From Nitrospira sp. (GTDB taxonomy: Bacteria > Nitrospirota > Nitrospiria > Nitrospirales > Nitrospiraceae), in assembly GCA_005116775.1 (NCBI GenBank), contig SWDN01000016.1:8576-48711 (forward strand): DNA of 40,136 bases, given 5' to 3'. Positions 1 to 9,093 of the stretch are shown here, piece by piece. The first letter of the stretch is position 1. Every line of letters starts with the position of its first letter. The position numbers and the translations under genes are program-made. A model generated the notes under the pieces. The model was not told where the DNA came from. It did no database searches and was given only the letters and a program-made list of their open reading frames with translations.

Positions 1-312
1 GACACAGGGATTGGGTGTGGTGCCGTCGAGATATCCGGTCACGAAGTCGTCAATCACGCCGGCGCGAAAGGTTTTTCTGGTGTCGATCACTTCATGCGGG
101 ATTTTCAATGTCTGCGCGACATATCGGGCAATACCGACCTTGCAACACCCGCGCTCTTCCCACCGCTTGGATACCGCTACTGTTTCGTCTTCGTGTTCCC
201 AGACCTGGAGTGTGACGCCATAGACCTCATAACCCTGGCGAACCAAGAGCGCTGCGGCGACGGAACTATCCACTCCGCCACTCATTCCTAGTAAAACCGT
301 AGGGCGAGACAT
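1..312 (-). CDS. mnmA: tRNA-specific 2-thiouridylase MnmA (N-terminal part, gene runs off the window)
   Basis: This is the first 104 codons of MnmA, which uses ATP and a sulfur relay to thiolate U34 of tRNA Lys, Glu and Gln in the cytoplasm. The start is the ATG at 312, and the frame stays open to base 1. The PP-loop GMSGGVDSS lies at residues 9-17, and the family motif TPNPCV is at the very end of the visible part. An internal CCKVG segment fits the MnmA variant with an extra Cys pair. It is the last gene of the minus-strand run and starts 63 bases after the second bactofilin stops. MnmA, MnmE and MnmG all modify U34, so three enzymes of one modification sit in this cluster. The catalytic C-terminal half is not visible. 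Confidence 0.93.
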   Translation of the reverse strand, partial: MSRPTVLLGMSGGVDSSVAAALLVRQGYEVYGVTLQVWEHEDETVAVSKRWEERGCCKVGIARYVAQTLKIPHEVIDTRKTFRAGVIDDFVTGYLDGTTPNPCV

Positions 313-375
313 ACAGTCGCTATTGTACTGGGGAGGAGGGTAAAAGAGCTAGTGGACCGCTACTACTCCTGGCAG

Positions 376-801
376 CTAATGTGCTGACGCAACAAGGTTG
401 GGGGATCCGTTGATCGTAAGTGTGCGTTCACCGCTCCAGTAATGAGCGCCCATGTCGCACATGCCATGGAAACGAGAGCCTTCCTCAATCGCAATGACCG
501 GGGTCCGAATATCGCCGACAAGAACACCGGGCTTCAGAATGTGAACTTTTTCGATAGCTGTGATGGTTCCGTTGATCTTGCCGCTATTCATGAGTATTCC
601 CGCTGATACGATACCCTCGATCACGGCGTGCTCTCCGACAATTAATGTTCCTGTCGTATGGATCTCTCCTTCGACATGGCCGTCAACACGGACGGTGCCG
701 TCAAAGCTCACGATGCCTTTGAAGTCTGAGCCTTTCCCCAGGAGAGTGATATTCTCGCTGCTTTGCTCGACGTGCTGGCTCCGCTCTTTCGTTGCCCACA
801 T
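376..801 (-). CDS. Bactofilin (second of a tandem pair)
   Basis: A 141-residue bactofilin, a cytoskeletal protein that polymerises without nucleotide into filaments involved in cell shape, polarity or chromosome-segregation scaffolds. A short disordered N-terminus is followed by the beta-helical DUF583 core (about residues 20-115), with typical repeats such as FKGIVSFDGTVRVDGHVEGEI and a GKINGTI turn. The start follows a GGAGG ribosome site. It lies directly downstream of a second bactofilin (871-1365) that begins with the same Met-Trp and shares core motifs, so the two look like a tandem duplication. Bactofilin beside parAB is a recurring arrangement; in Myxococcus a bactofilin scaffolds ParABS. 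A link to ParB here is inferred from position only. The C-terminal tail is short and differs from its neighbour's. Confidence 0.9.
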   Translation of the reverse strand: MWATKERSQHVEQSSENITLLGKGSDFKGIVSFDGTVRVDGHVEGEIHTTGTLIVGEHAVIEGIVSAGILMNSGKINGTITAIEKVHILKPGVLVGDIRTPVIAIEEGSRFHGMCDMGAHYWSGERTLTINGSPNLVASAH

Positions 802-870
802 AATCGCCTCCCCAGACTCTTCCCGCGCAGATCATGTGCGGGATAAATACCTAAATATTAATATTTCCCC

Positions 871-1365
871 CTAACCGTTTGCTCGTTTCATGCCAGGGGG
901 CACAATCATTCCAACGGGATGTAAAGAGGTGTCCCGAGAGATATCGCGCACGCCGTGAGCCATTTCAAGCGCACCGTTGAACAGCACCCCGTCCTCCATT
1001 GAAAGGACCGGCGTCTTGACGCTTCCATTCATCACGGCAGGGGCTCTGAGCTTGATGCATTCTTTTGCAACCACTTCCCCGGTAATCTTGCCGTTAGATA
1101 TGATCGTTCCCGCAGTAATTTTTGCCTGAATGATGGCGTCTTCGCCGATGAGCAGCATGCCGTCAGTATGAATTTCTCCGTCGAGATATCCATCGATTCT
1201 GACCGTCCCACTATAGGAGATAATACCCTTGAACTCAACGCCCTTTCCCACAAAGGCGCTAATGTCATCGGCCCCTTCGGTCGTTGAGATCACGGCTGTT
1301 GTCATCACGGTATCGCCTTCCTGTTCGACTGAGCCCGTCTCTTCTTTTTTTTCCTGCCCCCACAT
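871..1365 (-). CDS. Bactofilin (first of a tandem pair)
   Basis: A 164-residue bactofilin. The frame is open upstream to 1479, but the ATG at 1365 is preferred because AGGGAGG lies just before it and because the product then begins Met-Trp like its neighbour. Residues about 1-35 are polar and probably disordered. The DUF583 beta-helix follows, with repeats such as FKGIISYSGTVRIDGYLDGEIHT and GKITGEVVAKECIKL. The C-terminus has a Pro- and Lys-rich tail ending MIVPPGMKRANG that the second copy lacks. The two may co-polymerise, with the tails giving separate partners; that is inference. There is a 163-base spacer to parB, so it may have its own promoter. Confidence 0.88.
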   Translation of the reverse strand: MWGQEKKEETGSVEQEGDTVMTTAVISTTEGADDISAFVGKGVEFKGIISYSGTVRIDGYLDGEIHTDGMLLIGEDAIIQAKITAGTIISNGKITGEVVAKECIKLRAPAVMNGSVKTPVLSMEDGVLFNGALEMAHGVRDISRDTSLHPVGMIVPPGMKRANG

Positions 1366-1528
1366 GCCCGAGCCTCCCTGAGCGGTAGCCGTCCTATTTT
1401 CATTCCATCGCAGTTGTAATGCTGTTATGGAAAATATTCGATCAGAAGGAGTACAGTCTCGAATACGTATAAGCAACAAGTGTGCCTCTTGCCATCATAA
1501 ATCTTTCTATGCAGAATGCTGGTACAGA

Positions 1529-2377
1529 CTAGTTCAGAAGTGTCTCGATAATTCCTTCGAGTTCCGGAGGAGAAAAATAGTGAATGACAATTTTTCCACC
1601 GCGCTTCCCTTTTTGAATCAGCACTTTTGTGCCCAATCGTTTTTGCAGCCGTTCCTCAACATCAGACCAAGGCGTCCGGCTTAATTCCTTTGCTACTCGC
1701 CTCTTCCCCGTCAGCAAGGATCCGATGAGTTTTTCCGTTTCCCTCACTGATAATACTTTTGAGACTACAAGTTGTGCAACTCTCAGCTGTTCGATCTGAC
1801 CAGTAAGACCGAGGATCACTTTGGCATGTCCCAAGGAGAGCTGATTCGATTCGATCAGTTGTTGGATCTCTGACGGGAGCTGTATTAGACGGATGATATT
1901 GGCGATCGATGATCGCTCACAGCCTACTCGTCGCGCAATTATGTCCTGCGTGAGTCCAAATTCGTTCATCATCCTGTGGTACGCTCTAGCCATTTCCATA
2001 GGATTGAGATCTGCCCGCTGAAGATTTTCTACCAGTGCCAGGACGACTGATTCTTCATCTCCGCAATTTCGAATGACGGACTGAATTGTTTCCAATCCTG
2101 CTTCTTTCGCTGCGCGCCAACGCCTCTCACCAGATATTAATTCGTATATTCCGTCACCCTTTCGGCGTACTAAAATTGGTTGCAGCAATCCACTTTGCTT
2201 TAATGAGGCCGTGAGCTCTTCAAGCTCTTGGGGGGAAAACGTCTGTCTAGGCTGATATCGATTCGGCACGATCGCATCGACTCGCAGATGCTGAACCTCT
2301 GGCAATTCAGGCATTGATACGGGCTTGATAGCAGGTAGCAATGCGTCGAGTCCTCTACCGAGCGCTTTTTTCTCCAT
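1529..2377 (-). CDS. parB: Chromosome-partitioning protein ParB
   Basis: A 282-residue ParB (Spo0J) family CTPase and DNA clamp that loads at parS and drives origin segregation with ParA. The N-terminus has the usual LGRGLDALLP. The ParB/Srx fold carries GERRWRAA at residues 83-90 (box II, CTP and phosphate binding) and an ENLQRADLNPMEMA segment after it. A helix-turn-helix follows at about 138-165, with a C-terminal dimerisation region. Length is normal. Its start overlaps the end of parA by 23 bases, and an AAGGAG site inside parA suggests coupled translation. A parS site lies at 3014-3029 in the same cluster. ParB appears intact, although its partner parA has lost its 5' end here. Confidence 0.96.
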   Translation of the reverse strand: MEKKALGRGLDALLPAIKPVSMPELPEVQHLRVDAIVPNRYQPRQTFSPQELEELTASLKQSGLLQPILVRRKGDGIYELISGERRWRAAKEAGLETIQSVIRNCGDEESVVLALVENLQRADLNPMEMARAYHRMMNEFGLTQDIIARRVGCERSSIANIIRLIQLPSEIQQLIESNQLSLGHAKVILGLTGQIEQLRVAQLVVSKVLSVRETEKLIGSLLTGKRRVAKELSRTPWSDVEERLQKRLGTKVLIQKGKRGGKIVIHYFSPPELEGIIETLLN

Positions 2378-2954
2378 GACTTATAAACTCCTTGGCTAAG
2401 GACAAATAGGCCTGAGATCCTGCCGATGCGACGTTATATAACATGGCCGGGCGTCCATAGCTCGGGGCCTCGGCGAGTGTCACATTACGAGGGATTACCG
2501 TGCTGTAGACAATATCTTTAAAATATTCTCTAACTTGCTCAACAACTTGACGAGCCAACGTATTCCTCGCATCGAACATTGTCAAGACAATCCCCTCCAG
2601 CTTGAGGTCTGCATTGAAGGACTGACGAAGTCGATCGATATTTCCAACCAGTCGGCTTAGCCCTTCCATTGCATAATATTCACATTGAACCGGGACCAAT
2701 ACACTCTGTGCCGCGACAAGTGCATTTACAGTCAGAATTCCCAAAGTAGGAGGGCAATCGATAAATATAATATCGAACAGCTGACTCACATCTCGTAAGA
2801 AATGTTGAAGCAGTTTTTCACGCTCTTCAACATTCACCAATTCTATTTCTGCGCCTGACAAGTCAGCATTTGCCGGCAAAAGTGACAGACCGTTCACTTC
2901 TGTGACATATGAGATGAGTGAGGTAGCGCATAAATTGTTCTGCATGAAGCTCAT
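2355..2954 (-). pseudogene. parA: ParA/Soj ATPase, 5'-truncated (no Walker A)
   Basis: The C-terminal two thirds of a chromosomal ParA ATPase. From about position 2909 downwards the product matches ParA: TEVNGLSLLPANADLSGAEIEL, the Walker B region FIDCPPTLGILTVNAL, QCEYYAMEGLSRL and the C-terminal RPAMLYN region. The first 85-90 residues, including the deviant Walker A KGGVGKT, are absent. The 15 residues after the nominal ATG (2954) do not resemble ParA, because that DNA encodes the RsmG N-terminus in another frame. There is an in-frame TAA just upstream. As it stands the product cannot bind ATP in the usual way. Either a deletion fused rsmG to parA or the assembly dropped about 0.8 kb. It is not a naturally short ParA, since all downstream motifs keep normal spacing. 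Confidence 0.85.
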
Positions 2955-3021
2955 CGACTCTTAGTCCGATTTCCCCTGCAGAGCTAATCATGAATTCGCG
3001 CAATTTTTGTTCGTGTTCCAC
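2863..3021 (-). pseudogene. rsmG: rsmG (gidB) 16S rRNA methyltransferase, N-terminal remnant
   Basis: A short reading frame that looks like the start of RsmG, the SAM-dependent m7G527 methyltransferase of 16S rRNA that normally sits between mnmG and parA. Read from the GTG at 3021 (or the ATG at 2991), residues such as LREFMISSAGEIGL and DELHAEQFMRYLTHLI match the first helices of RsmG, which in intact proteins lead into a W-N-x-x-x-N-L-T motif. Here the match stops at about 2908. The frame then runs through parA sequence out of frame to a TGA at 2863. The SAM-binding domain is wholly missing. The identification rests on a short segment plus the conserved gene order mnmG-rsmG-parA-parB. Confidence 0.7.
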
Positions 3022-3029
3022 GTGGAACA
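3014..3029. promoter_or_regulatory. parS centromere site
   Basis: A perfect 16-bp palindrome, TGTTCCACGTGGAACA. It differs from the Bacillus-type parS (TGTTTCACGTGAAACA) by one symmetric change in each arm, a known parS variant. It lies between mnmG and the rsmG/parA remnant, where parS is often found near the origin. The possible rsmG GTG start falls inside it. No second copy was seen in the window. Confidence 0.9.
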
Positions 3030-3098
3030 ATTACGCGAATCAGTCGATCAGGTCAAGACATTCTGGGATGGATAGAAGAAGTTTAGGCCATGACTTAT

Positions 3099-5003
3099 CT
3101 AGAATAAGCCAAAGTGGATATTATTTCTGTCAGACCCTCCTCTCGATTTTTCGAGCGCGACCAGGAGAAGTGAAATGGCTGCTGGTGTGACCCCTGAAAT
3201 CCTCGAAGCCTGACCGATAGAAGCAGGGCGGACCATTTTTAGTTTCTCCCGAACCTCGCGTGAAAAACCTGGAGTCCCGTCGTAATTGAATGCCATAGGG
3301 ATTGGTCTCATCTCGAGTTTTTTGAAACGATCGATCTGTTGAAGTTGGCGTTTTATATAACCTGAATATTTGATTTGAAGCTCTACTTCATCTGTAGTTT
3401 CAATATCTTGTAACATGTCAGCCCCAAGCGCCTCTAACAAAGTTGTATAACTAGTACCTTGGCGACGTAAAAGTTGAGCTGCGGTGCAGGGCCCGGATAC
3501 CTCATTAATTTGGACCATAGCGAGTCGTTCACGAACAGACTTGGTGAGTTTTGGTCGAAGCTCTTCCAGTCGAATGAGTTCAGATTCAATTGCCTGTTGT
3601 TTTCGTTGAAACTTGGCATAGACCTCGTCTCCGACTAGCCCAATCTTCCACCCTATATCGGTGAGCCTCAGATCGGCATTTCCGTGACGTAATAGTAGGC
3701 GATATTCTGCTCGTGACGTAAACATTCGATAAGGCTCACGTGCGTCTTTTGTAATGAGATCGTCGATCAGTACACCAATATAGGCTTGGGATCTGTCGAG
3801 TATTAATGGCAACTCGCCTCGAATCTTTAGAACAGCATTGATCCCAGCCATGAGACCCTGAGCCGCTGCTTCCTCATACCCTGAAGTACCATTAATCTGT
3901 CCAGCATGGTAGAGCCCATCCAGTAACTTTGTCTCCAGAGTCTGGTGCAATTGCCTCGGGGGAAAGTAGTCATACTCGATCGCGTATCCTGGCTTAAGCA
4001 TCGTGGCTTGTTCTAGGCCAGGAATCGTTTTGAGCATCGCGGCTTGTACATCGACCGGTAGGCTGGTGGAAATCCCATTGGGATAAAACTCACGGCTGTC
4101 CAATCCTTCAGGCTCGATAAAGATTTGATGACGCTCTTTGTCGGCAAAACGCACGACTTTATCTTCGATCGATGGACAATACCTAGGCCCCGTCGATTCA
4201 ATGATGCCACTGTAAAGAGGAGATCGGTCCAGGTTGTCCTGGATCAACGCGTGTGTCGCGCGATTGGTATGGGTCAAATGACAGGGAAGCTGCCGATTCT
4301 CAATCCGACTGGTCCGATACGAAAACGGCGGCGGGGGATCGTCCCCCGGTTGTGGCGCCATGACTGAAAAATCGATGGTCGTTCCGTCCAAGCGAGGAGG
4401 TGTACCGGTTTTGAGACGGCCCACTTCGAACCCCAGGTCTCGCATACAATCGGATAAATGCTCGGCGGACGCCTCACCGGCTCGTCCTGCAGGAAAATGG
4501 TTCAGGCCGATGTGGATAAGTCCCTTAAGGAATGTACCTGATGTCAGAATAACGGCCTTCGCCTGAATGTGGTCGCCTCGATCCGTCACTACGCCTGCCA
4601 CCGAGCCGTTGTGTGTCAGCAAGCGATCGACCGTCCCTTCGCCGATCGTCAGTCCTGTCTGCAGAGTCAGCGTTCTCCGCATGGCATCTCGGTACAGCTT
4701 CTTGTCGCATTGGACTCGAAGGGCTCGCACCGCAGGGCCTTTGCTCGTGTTGATGAAACGGAACTGGATGCCGGCGAGGTCGGTATTTCTTGCCATCTCC
4801 CCGCCCAGCGCATCGATTTCCTTGACCAGATGACCTTTGGCAATGCCCCCGATCGCCGGGTTGCACGACATCTGTGCAATGCGGTCGCGATCCATCGTCA
4901 GCAGCAAGGTTCGCGCGCCCATGCGCGCTGCGGCCAAGGCGGCCTCACAGCCGGCATGCCCTCCGCCCACTACAATCACGTCGATTGCCTGATCCACACT
5001 CAA
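3099..5003 (-). CDS. mnmG: tRNA uridine-5-carboxymethylaminomethyl modification enzyme MnmG (GidA)
   Basis: A 634-residue FAD protein that forms a complex with MnmE and installs the cmnm5 group on U34 of certain tRNAs using methylene-THF and glycine or ammonium. Features seen are the N-terminal dinucleotide-binding motif GGGHAG (13-18), the catalytic Cys47 in MSCNPAIGG, the second active Cys in [22 protein letters not shown], and a C-terminal helical domain ending [19 protein letters not shown]. Length is normal. It follows mnmE by only 6 bases, so the two partners are co-transcribed. Nothing is odd within the gene. The truncated rsmG/parA lies immediately downstream. Confidence 0.97.
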   Translation of the reverse strand: MSVDQAIDVIVVGGGHAGCEAALAAARMGARTLLLTMDRDRIAQMSCNPAIGGIAKGHLVKEIDALGGEMARNTDLAGIQFRFINTSKGPAVRALRVQCDKKLYRDAMRRTLTLQTGLTIGEGTVDRLLTHNGSVAGVVTDRGDHIQAKAVILTSGTFLKGLIHIGLNHFPAGRAGEASAEHLSDCMRDLGFEVGRLKTGTPPRLDGTTIDFSVMAPQPGDDPPPPFSYRTSRIENRQLPCHLTHTNRATHALIQDNLDRSPLYSGIIESTGPRYCPSIEDKVVRFADKERHQIFIEPEGLDSREFYPNGISTSLPVDVQAAMLKTIPGLEQATMLKPGYAIEYDYFPPRQLHQTLETKLLDGLYHAGQINGTSGYEEAAAQGLMAGINAVLKIRGELPLILDRSQAYIGVLIDDLITKDAREPYRMFTSRAEYRLLLRHGNADLRLTDIGWKIGLVGDEVYAKFQRKQQAIESELIRLEELRPKLTKSVRERLAMVQINEVSGPCTAAQLLRRQGTSYTTLLEALGADMLQDIETTDEVELQIKYSGYIKRQLQQIDRFKKLEMRPIPMAFNYDGTPGFSREVREKLKMVRPASIGQASRISGVTPAAISLLLVALEKSRGGSDRNNIHFGLF

Positions 5004-5009
5004 GCCTTT

Positions 5010-6437
5010 CTATTTTCCAATACAGAACTCTGAAAAAATCCGACCGAGAATCTCGTCCGTTGTAATGACGCCAGTAATTTCTCCAAGCGCATCGGCGGCG
5101 GCGCGCACATCGATCGAAACGAGCTCTCCAGCCATTCCTGCCTGTACCGACTCAAGGGCTTGGCCCAATGACTCAGCCGCTCGACACAACGCATCACGGT
5201 GCCGTACGTTCGTGACCGTGATGCTCTCTGCTGCCTCAAAGCCTCCTGACAACAGCTGAGCGCGAAGAGCCGACTTCACCCGCTCAATCCCTATCCCTGT
5301 TTTTGCAGAAATACTGTATGAAGCATGGCCCACGAGCGCGGCATCTGTCTCCACGGTAACGGCAAGATCTGCCTTATTCAGCAGCACCAAATGCTTGCGA
5401 TCCTTGAGTGCTCTCAGAAGCTCGATATCATCGTTTGAGAGAGGCGCGCTCCCATCGACGACTAACAGTAAGAGGTCCGCCTCATCCTGTGCGAGACGGG
5501 TTCGTTTGATCCCTTCTTGCTCGACAACATCATCTGTTTCCCGCACTCCTGCCGTATCCATCAAACGAATCGTCAGCCCACCGAGATCTATAGATTCTTC
5601 GATCACATCCCTCGTCGTCCCAGGAGTGGCCGTGACAATCGCTCGTTCTTCCCTCAGAAGACGATTTAACAAACTGGATTTCCCGACATTTGGGCGGCCA
5701 ATGATGACCACGTGGGCCCCTTCACGTAGAATTCGCCCTTCCTGTGCGGTCGCTTCGAGCTTCCTGACCACAGCGCAGGCTTCTCGCACAATCCGTGTCA
5801 GTTCATCGCGCTGAAGAAAGGAAATATCTTCGTCCACAAAGTCGATCCCTGCCTCCACATGAGCCAACACCATCAGGAGAGAGGTCCGAGCCTGTTCGAC
5901 CTCGCGAGCAAGATCGCCTCGTAGGTGACGTTGAGCGACAAGCAATCCGGCTGATGATGTAGCCCTGATCGTATCGAGCACCGCTTCAGCCTGAGAAAGG
6001 TCTAGTCGTCCGTTGAGAAACGCCCGCTTCGTAAATTCCCCTGGCTCTGCCATTCGCGCGCCGAACTCAACGCAGGTCTTGCACACCATTCCAAGTACCA
6101 GCGCTCCGCCATGCGACTGAATCTCTACGACATCCTCTGCCGTAAACGAGCGTGGTGCCTTCATGTAGACGACGAGGGCTTCGTCGAGCAGGGACGATGC
6201 AGGCAGCCCAGAATGACCATTCTCGCCATTGTCCTGCTTGTCCGATGCAGGAATCACAAGATCGGCCAGATGGAGTGTATGTGAAGAGATAGATGAAAGA
6301 GGACGCTCAGACCGCAATCGAACAATTCTGGACGCGACGACGAGAGCCTGTGGCCCGCTCAGGCGAACGATCCCAATGCCGCCCTCACCAATTGGCGTGG
6401 CGATAGCACAGATCGTGTCTTCCAATGCTCCATACAT
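5010..6437 (-). CDS. mnmE: tRNA modification GTPase MnmE (TrmE)
   Basis: A 475-residue GTPase partner of MnmG. The frame is open to 6470, but the ATG at 6437 is chosen because GGAAGAGG precedes it and the product then starts MYGALEDTICAIATP, as in the family. The N-terminal tetrahydrofolate-binding domain contains PGEFTKRAFLNGRLDLSQAEAV. A Ras-like G domain inserted in the helical domain has the P-loop GRPNVGKSS (247-255), G2 TPGTTRD, G3 DTAG and G4 NKAD. The C-terminus ends in the invariant CIGK, whose Cys is required for modification. The G domain hydrolyses GTP on dimerisation. Only 6 bases separate it from mnmG. Confidence 0.97.
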   Translation of the reverse strand: MYGALEDTICAIATPIGEGGIGIVRLSGPQALVVASRIVRLRSERPLSSISSHTLHLADLVIPASDKQDNGENGHSGLPASSLLDEALVVYMKAPRSFTAEDVVEIQSHGGALVLGMVCKTCVEFGARMAEPGEFTKRAFLNGRLDLSQAEAVLDTIRATSSAGLLVAQRHLRGDLAREVEQARTSLLMVLAHVEAGIDFVDEDISFLQRDELTRIVREACAVVRKLEATAQEGRILREGAHVVIIGRPNVGKSSLLNRLLREERAIVTATPGTTRDVIEESIDLGGLTIRLMDTAGVRETDDVVEQEGIKRTRLAQDEADLLLLVVDGSAPLSNDDIELLRALKDRKHLVLLNKADLAVTVETDAALVGHASYSISAKTGIGIERVKSALRAQLLSGGFEAAESITVTNVRHRDALCRAAESLGQALESVQAGMAGELVSIDVRAAADALGEITGVITTDEILGRIFSEFCIGK

Positions 6438-6624
6438 GACGCCTCTTCCACGCGCAAGACACAGATACAAGTCTGTATCGGCTCAATAGCGAGACAAAGA
6501 GTCAAGCGAGGCTGGCGCAATAGGCCTCTCAACCGTCTCGTCTTTCTCGATGACCTGTCCGCGGCAGTTCCCATGACCAGCAAGGTTGCACGCACGGCTG
6601 GAGGGGTGCAGAACTGAGAGGAGC

Positions 6625-8316
6625 CTATGCGCTCGTGCTACCACTCTGCTGGGTCCCTGCCGCGACGAGTGCCTTATCCTGTAAGAAAAAACGATCCGTG
6701 ACCAATTGCTGAGTGATGGTCAGGGCATTGTTCGTCAGCCAATACAGCACAAGTCCTGCAGGAAAGTTGATGAAAAGGAATGTTAAGCCGATCGGGAGAA
6801 CCAACATAATCTTCGCCTGCATTGGATCCATCGTGGTAGGCGTGATCTTCTGTTGAATAAACATCGAGACTCCCATAAGTACCGGCAGGACATAGAACGG
6901 ATCCTGCAGCGATAAATCAGTCACCCAGAGCATAAAAGGGGCCTGGCGCAAATCAATCGTCATGTAGAGGACATTGAACAGGGATATGAAAACCGGCATC
7001 TGCAAGAACATCGGGAGAAAGCCGCCCAGCGGATTGACTTTCTGCTCCCGATACAGCTTCATGAGCTCTTTGTTCAGACGGTCGCGATCGCCCTTGTATT
7101 TTTCCTGGACTTCTTTGATCTTGGGTTGAATCACCCGCATCATTTTCATCGACTTGTAGCTCTTGTATTGCAACGGCACGAATAAGAGCTTGATCATACA
7201 CGTCAACAAGACGATGGTGACCCCGTAGTTCCCGACGTATTCATGGATGAACCGAAGCACATAAAAGATCGGTTTGGCGACCGATTTCACAATGGTCCAA
7301 CTGCCGTAGATAAACCATCCGAAATCGATCATGTCTTCTAGCCCTACATTCATGGCGCGGAGCGTATCGTACTCCTTGGGGCCTGCATAGAGTTGAAGCG
7401 CAACCGATGATGCCCCGCCCGACGCGGCCATTCTTACACCCGCCGACACGATTTTTGGGTCTTCTGTCTTGGCGAGAGCGGCGGCGCCCGCTTTCGGCAT
7501 CAACACCGAAAGAAAATATTTATCCTGCAGAGCGACCCACTGTACCGCCCCTTTTCGTTCAAGTTCCTTCTCCGGCGTCTCCTTTTCTACTTTGTCGTCA
7601 ACCCGCGAGGCTGATCCAATCAGACCGATGAACCCATCGCTCCATTCCACGATACCGAAATTCGCGCCGAGCCCGATATCATAGGATTCGGTGATTCCCT
7701 CAATGGAAAATGACACATCCACCATGTAACTATCGTGATGAAACGTCAGCCGTTTCTCCACGCCGAGATGGGTCGCCGGATCGTGGAACTGCATCGTGAC
7801 ATGCCCGACAGGATGAGCGGCATCGAGACTCGTAAAGTCTTTCTCGATGTTATAGAGGCCTTCGCGAATTGTCTTGTCGACGTCGGCATCCGTGACGGTC
7901 ACAGAGAGGGGTCCCTTGAACTTTCCCCCTTGATAGACGAGTTGTACCGGCTTCACCTTAGGAGGTGACGAATGGTATTGCTTCAGCTCCCAACTTCGAA
8001 TAACCCCACCACGATTCGATAGCTCGACTCGAACGAGATTCGTCTCAACCGTCACCGTCTGTTCCAGTGCCGGCCGAGACGTACCCGATGCAGGAACGCC
8101 AGACTTTGTGTCCGATAGAGCTGGGACGGTTGACCCGCCATCTTTTCCTGTCGCGGGAGTGCCCGTTGGGTCTCCTTCAGCAGAGGAGGGGGCCTGGACA
8201 GAGCCGTCTTGAGGCGGCGGCGGCTCAGGAAGCCAGCCCATCTGCCTCATAAATAAGTCAAACCCTAGGATGACGGCTAACGACAGGACCAGAAAAACGA
8301 TAACGCGTTTATCCAT
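6625..8316 (-). CDS. yidC: Membrane protein insertase YidC
   Basis: A 563-residue Gram-negative type YidC/Oxa1 insertase that helps fold and insert inner-membrane proteins alone or with Sec. The N-terminal membrane anchor (about 5-22) is followed by a Pro/Ser-rich linker and the periplasmic beta-sandwich P1 domain (about 85-325). The conserved five-helix core starts at about 330, with the C1 coiled-coil hairpin (QPKIKEVQEKYKGD), the signature KVNPLGGFLPMFLQMPVFISLF and a final LYWLTNN helix. A Lys in MIKLLFVPLQ sits where the groove's positive residue is expected. The C-terminal tail is short. Neither yidD upstream (rnpA side) nor jag downstream (mnmE side) could be found, though both often accompany yidC. 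Confidence 0.96.
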   Translation of the reverse strand: MDKRVIVFLVLSLAVILGFDLFMRQMGWLPEPPPPQDGSVQAPSSAEGDPTGTPATGKDGGSTVPALSDTKSGVPASGTSRPALEQTVTVETNLVRVELSNRGGVIRSWELKQYHSSPPKVKPVQLVYQGGKFKGPLSVTVTDADVDKTIREGLYNIEKDFTSLDAAHPVGHVTMQFHDPATHLGVEKRLTFHHDSYMVDVSFSIEGITESYDIGLGANFGIVEWSDGFIGLIGSASRVDDKVEKETPEKELERKGAVQWVALQDKYFLSVLMPKAGAAALAKTEDPKIVSAGVRMAASGGASSVALQLYAGPKEYDTLRAMNVGLEDMIDFGWFIYGSWTIVKSVAKPIFYVLRFIHEYVGNYGVTIVLLTCMIKLLFVPLQYKSYKSMKMMRVIQPKIKEVQEKYKGDRDRLNKELMKLYREQKVNPLGGFLPMFLQMPVFISLFNVLYMTIDLRQAPFMLWVTDLSLQDPFYVLPVLMGVSMFIQQKITPTTMDPMQAKIMLVLPIGLTFLFINFPAGLVLYWLTNNALTITQQLVTDRFFLQDKALVAAGTQQSGSTSA

Positions 8317-8559
8317 AATGACCGCTACCTTAATGCAAACAATGTGTTTCTACAGCTTCACAGTATCCATTCTACTCAGAAGAAACAGGTCACTTTCACA
8401 GACGGAATATGAGGGGGTTGCCTACTCTCAGGGTCCCCCACCGACCGACTGCAACCCTCGAAAGCTCAGGGTAGGCAGTTTCAGAAAAGCGGGTTGGACT
8501 TTGAATGGGCGAGATCCAAGCGGGTTACCTGTCAGCAAGCCAAATACCACAGGCGCACG
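8317..8559. other. Spacer between rnpA and yidC with no recognisable gene
   Basis: These 243 bases are where yidD, the small membrane-insertion efficiency factor, is usually found. I translated all three minus frames and saw neither the RCRFxPTCSxYA nor the CHPW-GGxDPVP motif. All three frames are broken by stops. It is either ordinary spacer or a yidD too decayed to recognise. Confidence 0.5.
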
Positions 8560-8955
8560 CTAGTTCTCCTGCATACGAAGTAACCGTTGGCGTTGAAGCG
8601 CCGATAACCACACCTCTTTCAAGACGGTAAAGGGTTGAGCGATTGAATCTCGTTTAGGGAACACGACCAAGGCGTGTCCAGCAATCAATTGACCGCGTAA
8701 CTGACGAGTGAGTTCGCGAAACAGGCGCTTTGCGCGATTTCGGCTGACGGCGCCCCCGAATCTCTTTCCAACTACGATACCAACCCGACTCCCATTCATG
8801 TCCATCCGGCAAATCACGACATTAAATAGAGCAGTCGAGATACGATGGCCATGCTTCTTGGCATATTCAATGTCACGGCTATTTTTCAGGAACAGGTCTC
8901 TGCTACCTCCACCACGAGGCATCGCAATTATACTGGGATAAGAGCCAGCTTGCAC
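8560..8955 (-). CDS. rnpA: Ribonuclease P protein component
   Basis: RnpA, the basic protein subunit that helps RNase P RNA bind pre-tRNA and process its 5' end. The nominal product is 131 residues, and the ATG 11 codons in, giving MPRGGGSRDLF, is an alternative start. The RNP-type signature RNRAKRLFRELTR and the preceding VGKRFGGAVSRN are clear. The segment FNVVICRMDMNGSRVGIVVGKRFG forms the central sheet. Length is normal. It sits between rpmH and yidC as in most bacteria, although the gap to rpmH is longer (138 bases) than in many genomes. The frame after the core, ALVVFPKRDSIAQPF, corresponds to the family's usual VVVRPGAA region. Confidence 0.93.
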   Translation of the reverse strand: MQAGSYPSIIAMPRGGGSRDLFLKNSRDIEYAKKHGHRISTALFNVVICRMDMNGSRVGIVVGKRFGGAVSRNRAKRLFRELTRQLRGQLIAGHALVVFPKRDSIAQPFTVLKEVWLSALQRQRLLRMQEN

Positions 8956-9093
8956 AGGACTTCCTCTTCGAGCCTGGACCTCCAGACTCGGCTATGACCA
9001 CTCACTGTCATCCTGTGAAGGGAGCTACCTAGTCTGGGGCATATACCGGAGGGCAAAGACTCCTTCGCGCAGCCCTAGTCAGCGTCGGTCTAT

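Noticed and set aside
2355-2954. Naturally short ParA-like protein
   Set aside because: All downstream ParA motifs have normal spacing and the DNA just upstream encodes RsmG-like residues in another frame, which points to a join.
8317-8559. Decayed yidD
   Set aside because: No frame contains the Cys/Pro motifs of YidD; similarity by position only.
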